Assembly (NCBI GenBank): GCA_001579985.1
Contig: LRSR01012545.1
Span: 1 to 40,520 of the forward strand
DNA: 40,520 nt
Reading direction: 5' to 3'
DNA from: Hypsibius dujardini
Taxonomy: Eukaryota > Tardigrada > Eutardigrada > Parachela > Hypsibiidae
A program made the translations under genes and the position numbers. The notes beneath the pieces were generated by a model, which was given only the letters and a program-made list of their open reading frames with translations, was not told the DNA's origin and did no database searches. How positions within the stretch are numbered: position 1 is the stretch's first letter; the number at the start of each line of letters is the position of its first letter. Of the stretch, positions 20,937 through 30,737 are shown piece after piece.

Positions 20937-21237
20937 TTCGACGAGTAATGAGAAAAAACATATAAAAATCTCTGAAAATTAAATGATCACTGACAAAGAT
21001 AACCGGGAAATATTCAAAATGGTTCCTGACAGTTCGATTACTCAAATACGTTGTGGCCTTATATTGCCATTTTACTGATTAAAAGGAAGTACCCGGAATA
21101 TAAGGGAAGGTGGAGCAAAATATTAGGTCCCACTCACGGGACTTTAGGGATCTTCATTGTACTGGATGTAAGACGCGCGTCACTGAAACACAATGCCGCG
21201 ACATTTTGATAATTAAGATAGCTGACATAACTGACTG

Positions 21238-21448
21238 CGGTAAGCGACAGAATTTAACCTAACGGAGGGTACCGGAAATGGGCAAAAGGGGCGGGGCAGG
21301 GATGTAATTGAAGAACCAACCAATCAACTCCGCTCCGATTGCTCCGGAGCTCTGCTGTTTGATTGGTTGATTGTTCAAGAATTACCTTTGCCCCGCCCCT
21401 TTTGCCCATTTCCGAGACCCCCCATTAGATTAAATTCTGTCGCTTACT
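21238..21448. mobile_element. MITE with GGGCAAAAGGGGCGGGGCAG arms, copy 1
   Basis: Arms 21238-21310 and 21375-21448 are inverted copies: CGGTAAGCGACAGAATTTAA and GGAAATGGGCAAAAGGGGCG face their complements. The centre also folds (ATTGGTTGATTG). A 14-bp direct repeat, AGATAGC(T/C)GACATA, occurs on both sides (21216 and 21451). No coding capacity. Confidence 0.75.
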
Positions 21449-21936
21449 GTAGATAGCCGACATACGATCCGTTCCGTTCTTAATTTAACAAATTTCGATG
21501 TATGACTCGAGTTTTGAAAGAGATCCCTGATAAAATGACGTGTCAAGGAATGGGTCGCAACATGAGCTCGTTAATTAATTAATTAATTAATTAACTGCTC
21601 GGGCAACGATAATATTCCATGCCAGTTTCCAACCGGCTTGATGGTGATACAATTTTTTATATGATTAAAAAAGTCCAACTGGCTAATCTTTCCATTCCAG
21701 AATATTAGTCATCAATAACTGATCAGGGCTAGAAAGGGTCTGAAAATTACAGACAAATTCTGTAGGCAGACGATCGCGGGACGTGATCCCATCCCATGAC
21801 AAAGGGTATATTCGGTTTAGTTCTTTGTTCGAGCAGAAATCGATTTTCTGTGGTGCTTGCGTTCAGATACACGTGAAATGGTTCATTCAGCCCGCCAAAA
21901 CTGACATACAGTGTTATTGTACATACAGACTGACAC

Positions 21937-22066
21937 TAGAGAGTTTTCGCAAACGGTATGTCGCACAGTATAGCGGTACAGTAGAGAAAACTGAACTGAG
22001 GTCCGAGAGAGTTTTCTATACTGTACCGCTATACCGTGCGATATACCGTTTGCGAAAACTCTCTAC
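21937..22066. repeat. Inverted repeat, about 55-bp arms
   Basis: Left arm 21937-21991 (AGAGAGTTTTCGCAAACGGT) faces right arm 22008-22066 around a short loop. It abuts the heptamer minisatellite. Confidence 0.75.
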
Positions 22067-22258
22067 TGTACACTGAACACTGTACACCGTACACCGTACA
22101 CCGTACACTGTACACCGTACACTGTACACCGTACACCGTACACCGTACACCGTACACCGTACACCGTACACTGTACACCGTGCACTGTACACTGTACACT
22201 GTACACTGTACACTGTACACGGTACACTGTACACCGTACGCTGTACGCTGTACACTGA
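22067..22258. repeat. Heptamer minisatellite (CCGTACA / CTGTACA)n
   Basis: About 27 copies of a 7-bp unit, C-Y-GTACA, with C/T at the second base. Each copy contains the palindrome GTAC, so single strands can form many local hairpins. Reading frames through it are by-products. Confidence 0.95.
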
Positions 22259-22389
22259 CATACAACCAGCAGAGCTGAATAAGAAATGCTTCGCTCGCTT
22301 CGCTCGCTTCGCTCACTCCGCATGATGACCGGTACATTGTATTATATTTGTATTTATTTGAAGGCAGACAAATCCTTTTTGAGGGATAG

Positions 22390-22925
22390 TTAAATCTGGT
22401 TGCAGGCAAAATTTCGTCACAAACGCGAAGAGATCTTCTGCTTAAAGATGGCAAAAGATTCACAACTCCACAGATCAGACAACGAGAGATCACTATCCGA
22501 ATTTCTCAAATCGTACACAAAAGAGGCTGTTGCCTTTTCCTCGCTTGCAGTCGGCTTAAATTCGAGGGAAGTGGCCATTCCTTCGGCTCCTCTCAATGGT
22601 GTTAAAGACGATCAGAGTTTGCAGATAACTCGGAATCGGATGATCGCCAGGGTTGATCCTCCGGTATAACCAAGTTGTGTCATGCTCTTTCCATCGCTTT
22701 TCCACAGGAGTGATCTTCATCCGATCCATTAAGTCGGTTATTGAGTCCGCCGATTTGTACCCCTTCACTGCTCGAACCGCATCACGTTGAGCGACCTGTA
22801 GACTGGATCGCAGGGTTTCCGTGGTCGCCGACCACACCGGGAGCGCAATAGTCGAGATGGGGATCCACGAAGGCATTTAGAAGGTTCACACCCTCCTCGG
22901 TCGCCAAGTCGTCTTTCACAAGGTT
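22390..22925 (-). pseudogene. Non-LTR retrotransposon (LINE) reverse transcriptase, 3' fragment, broken
   Basis: Minus-strand translation gives the C-terminal part of a LINE polymerase: VDPHLDYCAP, then after a one-base frameshift (near 22830) VWSATTETLRSSLQVAQRDA, a stretch on LMDRMKITPVEKRW, a stop at 22556, and in another frame SFAIFKQKIF. The order F-x-x-P-x-L-D-Y-C-x-P-V-W followed by a 'x-L-Q-x-x-Q-R-x-A' helix is typical of Jockey/CR1-type elements. Frameshift and stop mean it is dead. No upstream RT or endonuclease part lies nearby. Confidence 0.7.
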
Positions 22926-22994
22926 ATTCAGTGCAGTTGTCAGTCTTCACGTTCCGTCGAACGTTCGCACACTGATCGGTCCAGGTTAGGGCCG

Positions 22995-23200
22995 CAGTGG
23001 CTCGCCGAGGGGGGAGGTGTTTTGTTGATTTAAACCTCCCCCCCCCCCGAAAGTAAAAAAAGGTGCCCCAAGGGTCCCCCGTTAGAGAAAAACACTATGA
23101 TTGAGAATTTGCAATGCAATACTACCCCTCACGTTCTATCGGAAATATTTCGGATACAATAAAAAACACCCCCCTCAAACCAAAGCTCGGCGCGCCACTG
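22995..23200. mobile_element. hAT-like MITE with CAGTGGC termini
   Basis: Ends CAGTGGCTCGCCGAG (22995-23009) and its inverse CTCGGCGCGCCACTG (23186-23200). Flanking octamers TAGGGCCG and CGGGGCCG match at six of eight bases, as an aged 8-bp target duplication would. Poly-C runs inside. 206 bp, no coding capacity. Confidence 0.75.
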
Positions 23201-24035
23201 CGGGGCCGTGTTACATAAGGCGGTGATCTGCATTTCTGGTAAATAAGCCGTGTGAACGAGCGACTTCTTTGACCAACGGCTCACTGTAACTGGTTATTCC
23301 AATCAACTTTTCGTGACCCTCACCCACCCCAAGTTCCATTTTAAAGTGATTGGCATCAGCCAAATATTTTGCTGAAGTCAGGGGGCGGAGCTGTGAGTCA
23401 ATCTTCGTTAACTACACCTCCCGCCCCCAATCCCTTGTTAGGCTTAGGCATTTAGGGTTTGAACTTTCTCGTGACAGGGAGGAACAACAGAAATTCCAAA
23501 ATAATCAATCCACATTTTATCGAGTTAAATTATCAAGAAAAAGGGAGGGGACAAGGCAGAGCAAGGAGAGGGGGACTTGTAGCCCACAATTCTAGTCTAT
23601 TTCAAAAAATACACGTAGCTCCGCCCCTGAAATGTAATCGCCGGGAACAAATTAGGTCGATGCCGAGCGATTCTGGAGTTCTGGATGGGAAGGTGCAACG
23701 TATGAACAAACTCAATGTCGACCTAGATATTATTGAATTCAACCACATTGTAATTGTTACATATGTAATTGCTCTATGTCAAAAACAAGGCGTGACTACG
23801 TGGAAAGCAGTATACCATGGCGAACCTCTTGTACCTACCTAGGTCGTGATTTGTACCTTCCTAGGTCGTGATTTCACGCAGGATGAGCTCAAAAATATTC
23901 ATGCCAAGCACGGCTGCTAGCGACAAATAAGGTCATTCTGGAGGTTCGGTTGCTCAATTAACAGTTGAAATTAACCGTGAAGGGTTAAACTCTAACAAAG
24001 GAATTTAGAAAGACGGCTGATTTAACAATTTTCAT

Positions 24036-25766
24036 TCAGCTGCCGGGAGCTTCAATTATCCTTGTTTTCTTGAATTGATCGGATGATGCAGTAGGTTTGT
24101 GATTGAGCAGAAAGATTGGCGCTGTTCCGACGGTCGAGAACTGCTTTCCCGATGTGAACAGCTTCAGGCGTAGCATATTTCTCCAGCTTTCGCTGAGCAA
24201 TATCGGCAACCATGGACTAATAGCAATGCCTGAAGCAAAAGGTTAAAGGTATGCAATGTCTCTCAGGACACGTTGTCTAAATAGATACTATTTAAATAAA
24301 AACATTTATATTACATTTTTTAACATTAATCAATGTTCAAAGTTTTTTGGGAGTTTAAATTAAATATGCTTTTATGTAAGGTTTTTTTTTCATTCAAATA
24401 AAAATATATTAATCGTTTTAAATTAAATTAAATTAAATTAAATCTAATTTATTTTAATTCAGTTTAATTCAATTCAATTTAATTTAATTTAAACTAATTT
24501 AATTTAATTTAATTTAATATTAAAACAGCGCTAATAATTAAAACGTACCAATTTGCTGCATTAAAATTAACGTCAAGCCAGGAACCAGTTGTAGGTTCGC
24601 CGGGTTCTTGATGACAAACGCCTGCACCGTCGACGGAAGAAAGAAAATTATGAAGACCAAACAAGTAATGAAAGTGCTTTTAGCCACGCGGACTTCTTTG
24701 TTGATCTGTCGTAGCGTCTTCGGCGCCGCCGGAGGAATACAATCGATTTCCACGCAGTTCGGACGGCGCGAGTTCATTGTGACCTTCACCCAAATCGCCA
24801 AATACGAGGCGCAAATTAAAATCACCGCCGAACCGGTTGTAATCGCTCGTGATGCCATGAGAAAAGCCTTTTCCCGTTTTTGAAAACTGCATTTATAAAC
24901 GGGATTCCCGCCGAAACCGTAGGACGCTCCGAGATGGAACAACGGGAAGATATAAATGACGATGGTGATGAACCACGGACTGACTAATAAAATTGATAGA
25001 AGTATTTTGGATTTCAGAATTCGAACTCGTTTGTAGAAGATGATGACGCAGTAACGGTTGACGGCGATCGCCGCGTGGCACAGCACGACCACGTAGATTA
25101 AGGCAACGTTGGTGAAGGCGGAAAACTGACACCAGAAATCGTTGGCCGGATCGGCGAGAAAGTTACGGTCCTGTGTGATGTACGTGAGGATCTGGAATTT
25201 GAGACGACAAGATCAAACTAATTATAGCTAAAACTAAACTTTTTTCCAACTAATTTTCTAGTTTTAGTTGAGTTTTTGTTGAAAAAGTAAGCCAACATTA
25301 AAATATAATTTTAGTGAAAAACATATAAACAACTAAACTTAGTTAAGAATTGTCAACAAAAATTAAGCTAAACAGCTGCAGTTCTAGTTTCTCAAAGGCG
25401 ATTAGATAAACATCTTTATTGACCTATTTAGTTTGAAAAAAACTGTTAATTGACTAATTTTAGTTTTGTTTTCATCCCAACCTGAAAGGGTCCGCTGAAG
25501 ATGCAGAAAAATAAGCTGGATAAGCAGAGATTGAGGAAGCAGGCCCTGACGGAATGTCGTTGTTTTGTGTCTTTGTACAGGACGAAGAGGAAGAGAATGC
25601 ATCCAATAAACCCGACGATAACGATGGGAATAGTTACAATTCCGAAAGCAACACTAGAATGGGAATCGTTTCCGGATGACGAATTGTTTTGCCTGTTAAT
25701 GACCGATGCGTTGGTGTCGTTCTGTGACATTTTGCCGAAATAATTGCCGCAAAAACTAATTGACAA
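24036..25766 (-). CDS. Rhodopsin-like (class A) GPCR, copy 2, Tre1/moody-like
   Basis: Exons 25766-25482, 25191-24549 and 24229-24036 (phases 0 and 1), 373 residues from the first ATG; a second in-frame ATG at 25730 lines up better with copy 1. N-terminus has several N-x-S/T sites. TM2 ends CLSSLFFCIFSGPFQ, TM3 has WCQFSAF and N-R-Y, the third intracellular loop ends KEVRVAKSTFITCLVF, TM6 is FFLPSTVQAF and TM7 again shows SPWLP in place of NPxxY. Exon 2 is close to copy 1, while N-terminus, third loop and C-tail (QFKKTRIIEAPGS) differ, as expected for diverging receptors. Introns of both copies share the same CTAAAACTAA-rich sequence, so the whole locus was duplicated. Ligand unknown. Confidence 0.85.
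24417..24530. repeat. TTAAA pentamer repeat in GPCR copy 2 intron 2
   Basis: AAATT/TTAAA pentamer units with variants, running to 10-20 bp before the end of exon 2 on the minus strand. Confidence 0.9.
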
Positions 25767-25924
25767 TTAACGGTAGCAAAAACGAGAGGATTAACCAGAG
25801 AAAGATTGTTCAAAGATTTCAGTCAGGCACGTTTCATTGTCAGAATGCACAGTTATCTATCATCGCTCAAGGGTATTGGCCGAAAAGGTGGTAGCCGGAT
25901 ATGAAATCCCGGCTGGCTGTGCCA

Positions 25925-26066
25925 TTGTCGGGCTCGTCAATCAGGCTCGTCAATCGGGCTCGTCAATCAGGCTCGTCAGTCGGGCTCGTCAGTCGGGCTC
26001 GTCAGTCGGGCTCGTCAGTCGGGATCGTCAATCGGGCTCGTCAGTCGGGCTCGTCAGTCGGGCTCC
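25925..26066. repeat. 12-bp minisatellite (GGCTCGTCAGTC)n
   Basis: About eleven and a half copies, with the variant GGCTCGTCAATC in the first part and GGCTCGTCAGTC in the second. Confidence 0.95.
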
Positions 26067-26870
26067 TTAGAGACGTCGACAGGATGCAACGAGCGTCACG
26101 ACATTTAGCCCTTGCGCATTCCCATTTGCTTCAGCAATTTCACCCATATGAACTTGAACACTAATGAAGACTACTTACCGTGGGGGAGGTGGGGGGGGGG
26201 GGATTTTATACGTCACGTAAGATGGGCAGACTAAAATGGCGCTAACAAGCCAGCAACTTCTCGGGCCCAAGCAGTTCGCATCGCATTCCGATGAATGTGA
26301 CCACAAGTGTGTGCGTCCCTCAAACTTATTTCCGTCAAATTTGAAACAATTACTGGCTTGAAGGGTCAACGTGAAGGATCATAGGTATTAAATAAGGTGC
26401 AGTTTGGGATCTCACGTGATGCCGCAGAACGGTGTGTTGGTTTTCGTAATTCATCTTTTTGACGTTGAGTGTTGAGCGATCCGACAATGTGATCTTTTCT
26501 ACGAGTTTCATCACCGGAAACCCTTATTATTCTCCGGCACTCTGGTGGACATTGTATGTTTACCCTAAAATTGCAATAAAATTAGAGCAAATTATTCAGT
26601 ACCAATACACATAGGATAGATTAAAATTCTATTGATGTGGCTGATACAGACCTTTACAAGGTCACCCACAGGCGTAGTCATTTGATGCCGACAATGGCTT
26701 CATTGATGCTGAAAGGGAGTTCCAATCTAAACCTTATTAGGGCAATGAGCATGAACAAATTTAATTACCTTTGATGGCGTCGACTAGCTTCTCGGATAAG
26801 CATTCGTCGAAATTATTTGCTTTTCATTGCATCAATGCGGCGAATGTATAGCGCAAGGTCCCGAGGAAGA

Positions 26871-26878
26871 TATATAAG
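26871..26878 (+). promoter_or_regulatory. TATA box ahead of a small reading frame
   Basis: TATATAAG; the first ATG after it (26933) opens a 45-residue frame ending at 27070 inside the left arm of the next MITE. No homology seen; coding status doubtful. Confidence 0.3.
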
Positions 26879-26993
26879 CGCCAAGATATTTTCCCGCCGA
26901 CTGGCCGAGGTCTCCAACAACTGTTTCTGTGTATGAATCCGACATCTCTCAAAACTCTCTACACCTCTCTTGTCCTATGCAGCAGATGCACCC

Positions 26994-27289
26994 AGTATGA
27001 GGTGAAATCTGTATTTCGGCTCACCATTCAAACGGTCGACAAATCAGCTCACTCATGGGCTTCTCTTTGATGGTGGGTGCTTGATTGTTTGATTTCCAGA
27101 AGTGCTATAGTATACTTGGATATAGTAGAGAAAATCAAACAATCAAGCACCTGCCATCAAAGAGAAGCCCATTAGTGAGCTGATATATCGACCGTTTGGA
27201 TGGTGAGCCGATTTATCGACCGTTTGGATGGTGAGCCGATTTATCGACCGTTTAGATGGTGAACCGAAATACAGATTTCACCTCATACT
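26994..27289. mobile_element. MITE-like inverted repeat with a tripled 28-bp unit in one arm
   Basis: Left end AGTATGAGGTGAAATCTGTA and right end its complement. Left arm runs to about 27103, right arm from about 27130. In the right arm a 28-bp segment (TTATCGACCGTTTGGATGG plus GTGAGCCGA) is present three times against once in the left arm, so the arms are of unequal length. Confidence 0.75.
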
Positions 27290-28098
27290 CCTGCAAAAAT
27301 TTGTTCTGATGACAAGGAATGTAAAAATTAACTAAGCGAAGAAACTACTTAACTAAAACTGGACCAAAATTCTTGTAGCTATTTTTTGGTTTTAATTCAT
27401 GTTTGTTCACTGAAAAAAAAAACTAAAATAAACCCTTAAATGGGAAAAACTTAAAAGACCCCTGAAGTTAAATAATGCATTACGACTAAAATTAGACTAA
27501 AGGTTTCAGTTAATAAAAAAAATTTGACTAATAATTCTTAGTGGCTGTAATGTTTACTTGACTAAAAGACTAATTGTTTGACTGATTTTATTATTTTTTG
27601 GAATCTCTACTGGCGCCCTCAATCAAGCCGGACTGCCGCAGACATGGCTTGGTCATTATTGCAATTATTCACATATCCTGATGAGAAATAAATAGAAATA
27701 TTAGCTGATGCTTACACGGCAAAAATTCCATTCTCTTTATGCACTATACCAGCTCAAATATCATTATTCTGAAATGTTGAGCCATAAATCGAAGACTGGC
27801 AAACAGCTGGCGAGCTAAAACATGACATTTACACAGCTAAAAACTGCTGGCATGAGATCCAAATGAATGCATGGCATTATAGCTTCCGCCTTTTATCTAC
27901 CATCTGATCCTCGTTCCGTAACAACACTAGACAAAAGGGCCATAGAGAGCGAGCACCGTCTCATAATTCGTGAATACTGTTGAGTCCGGATGGATCATCT
28001 GTAGAGGAGGAAAACAAGATTATGCCTCAAGACATAACATCAAAACGGAGTGTGGGCTGAGAGAGCCCGCCAAAGAGGGGAGAGGATACTTCACCTAC

Positions 28099-30106
28099 TT
28101 ACGCACCGGTACTGCTGGGCAGTGCGGAGTCGCTGTGCCGGTCGTCGCGTGCGACCTCCGCCGCAATGGTCTGCCGTGGAGGTGAGATTCTGTTTGGCTG
28201 CGGCGGTTCTTCCTTGGAATTTGCGGCTTCCTGCTCTTTCGTAAGGCGCGCACGCTCCGCGGCTCGCTGTCTGACACGCTCATTGAGAATCTTCACTTTC
28301 TCCTCTTTCTGTTAAAAAAACATTAACATCAGATCATCTTTCTATTTGCTGCGTTGAAATTGTGTTGCTATATTTTACAGCTGCTCCATCAGTGTGAGGT
28401 ACAATTGGCATTAACGCTGACCTCTTGAATCTGCTTTTTGAGCTCCTCATTTTCTGCCAGCAGTTTTTGATGCTTCTCTTCCTCCTCGCGACTGGGTAAG
28501 GAGTCGTCCAGTTTCTTGCTGTCGTTGTGGTCGCCCTTTTTCCGGCGGTAAATTTCGAGGACCTGAGAAAGGAATCGAAAATTCCTCAACGTGTACCCAA
28601 AAGGGTGCCTCATGCTCCAGGTGGCTCAGCGCTGCGAGAGGGTATATATACTGTAATGTCTCGATCAGTTGGTGCTGCTTTTTAGACCCACCCGTACATT
28701 ATGACTGCACACACTGTGCTTCATTGCAGTCATAATATACGGTGGATCTAAACGCAGCACCAAATGATCGAGACGGTATATTTATACGCAGAGATCGCGC
28801 ACCTTTGGAACGAATATGACTCCCATACTGAGGAAACAGCAAAACATGATGGATAGTGCAACAAAGGCGAATTTCGCGTTATGCTGCTTGTTGATGATCA
28901 ACGTGACAGGAGCAGTAATGATGCACAAGACCTGGGAAAAAGCAGTTCTATTAGTAGTACATAATATAATAAAATAACAAAATCCCCTATATATTATACG
29001 AATAAAATGTACATAAAATACAATCCTGTACGTAGAATAAAATCCCCTATACAATATACGAATAATATTTATGTAAAATAATATCCTGTACGTAGAATAA
29101 AATCCCCTATACAATATACGAATAAAATTTACGTAAAATAAAATCCTGTATGTAGAATAAAATCCCTTATATAATGAACGAGAAGAAGTCTCTTGGCGTC
29201 CATTGGTCACTCAGGAGTTCATGTTTTGTTACAAACAGAACTGCTAGCCTAAATCTTTCATGACATTGTTATCTTATGTGACCTCTTGATGAACCTCGTG
29301 AGGTCCTGTTGCCTATCTAACGACTTGCTCCACTACGAGTGTACCAACAAAAATCTCATACTCATTGTACACGCTCATTTCATTATTCCTTCGACAGAAA
29401 ACGTCCTGACCAAATAATGCCTTACCACAACGTTATAGATGCTCATTCCGACGAAACGGGAATCGTTCAACTCCTTAATTTTCACACTTCGCGTCTCGTA
29501 GGCCAGGAACAGGCCGAAGATCAGGAACAGCCCCTTGTACGCAAAGATGACTCCTGCAACGAGTGGTGCAAAATTTGGCTGAATTTCTTATTTTTCGACG
29601 ACAAAACTAAATTAATCTAATCATCAAAAACAAATTAATTCTTAAAGATTTCGAGTGTCCCTTATTAACCAGAACTTTGCGTTTAATTTTATCCATTTTA
29701 CAATTGTTAGTAAGGAAATTTAAGCTATATGCAAATTTCCAATTCAAACCTTTACTAATTAAAACTTTGCTTCAGATTTGATCAGAAACTAAAAAGATTA
29801 CAAAAACTAAGATATTCGAGACCAAAAGTTTTAATTTAGTTTTTTTTAATTGTAGTTTAGTTTTGCCGTACCTGATTGTGATTTGCATATATCGCCACTT
29901 ACCCATCCATATGGTGTCATTGGTGGAGACACACTGCTCCAGCAGTGGCTCATACTCCACGTCATCCTCCGTGTCCTTAGCCTCCTCCGGGGGGAACTTG
30001 TGCGGCTCCATCCGCATGGGATTGATCCCGGTCCAGAGCGCCAGCAGCAGCACGTCCATGGCCAGCAGTGCACCCACCACGCTGTACAACTGCCATGACT
30101 CCACTT

Positions 30107-30142
<36 letters not shown>

Positions 30143-30703
30143 TATATATTTCAAGGCGAATAAAGAAGCCGGATTAAAAAAACACAAGCACAACTGGACT
30201 TTTCAGTATTTCAGTAATTGACTGTGTCATCTGTCAAACAACAAACCCGTGCGGATATCATTCTCACATTCCCATCATCACGTACGCGGAATTACTCATT
30301 CATGTCCGAACCCAATCTGTCCATGTCGTGCAATTTCACACGTGCTTTTGTTACATACCGGTACACACACACACGAGGTCGCAAGACTGGATGGCAAAAG
30401 TTCCGGAATGGGACCGACTTCCAATGTACAGATAGACTGGGATGGGACCGACTTTAGGTTTTCTTTCACATACACTTAAATATCCTGTATATTTAAACGG
30501 AAAGTACATTTATAGTTTTGTTAAAAATATTTAAGGAAGTCTGCCAACCAGTTTTGCGAGAACGTGCGTGGTAACCTTTTTCCTTATCAGACTGAGGATA
30601 TTAAAGACGAGCTCGCGAACCGAGTAAACTGAGGGGGGAACTCAAAAGGGGGTTGCGATTCTTGCCAGAGTGGGTTCGAGGACGCAGGCAGGCAGGCAGG
30701 CAA

Positions 30704-30737
<34 letters not shown>

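Larger units (their letters stand above)
20937..24035. other. Intergenic region between GPCR copies, rich in repeats
   Basis: Besides the separately listed MITEs, minisatellite and LINE fragment, I see no gene. A TTAATTAA run lies at 21572-21594; a 9-bp unit (GCTTCGCTC) repeats at 22288-22315; a 22-bp unit (CCTAGGTCGTGATTT) is duplicated at 23838-23876. Around 23350-23640 GC-rich words (GGGGCGGAGCT) recall the element at 379-991. Confidence 0.5.
25767..28098. other. Intergenic region between GPCR copy 2 and GABA-B1
   Basis: Holds a 12-bp minisatellite (25925-26066), a G-run near 26186-26203, an isolated TATA box (26871), a MITE (26994-27289) and CTAAA-rich sequence at 27320-27600. No other gene recognised. 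Confidence 0.5.

Noticed and set aside
22016-22493. Frames of CTVYSVQ repeats
   Set aside because: By-product of the heptamer minisatellite, open in several frames at once.
22390-22669. Plus-strand frame opposite the LINE fragment
   Set aside because: The reverse transcriptase similarity is on the minus strand; the plus frame has no support.
28782-29210. Frame with three [20 protein letters not shown]-like repeats
   Set aside because: Translation of the 60-bp intronic tandem repeat; its true coding part is only the GABA-B1 TM7 exon in a different context.
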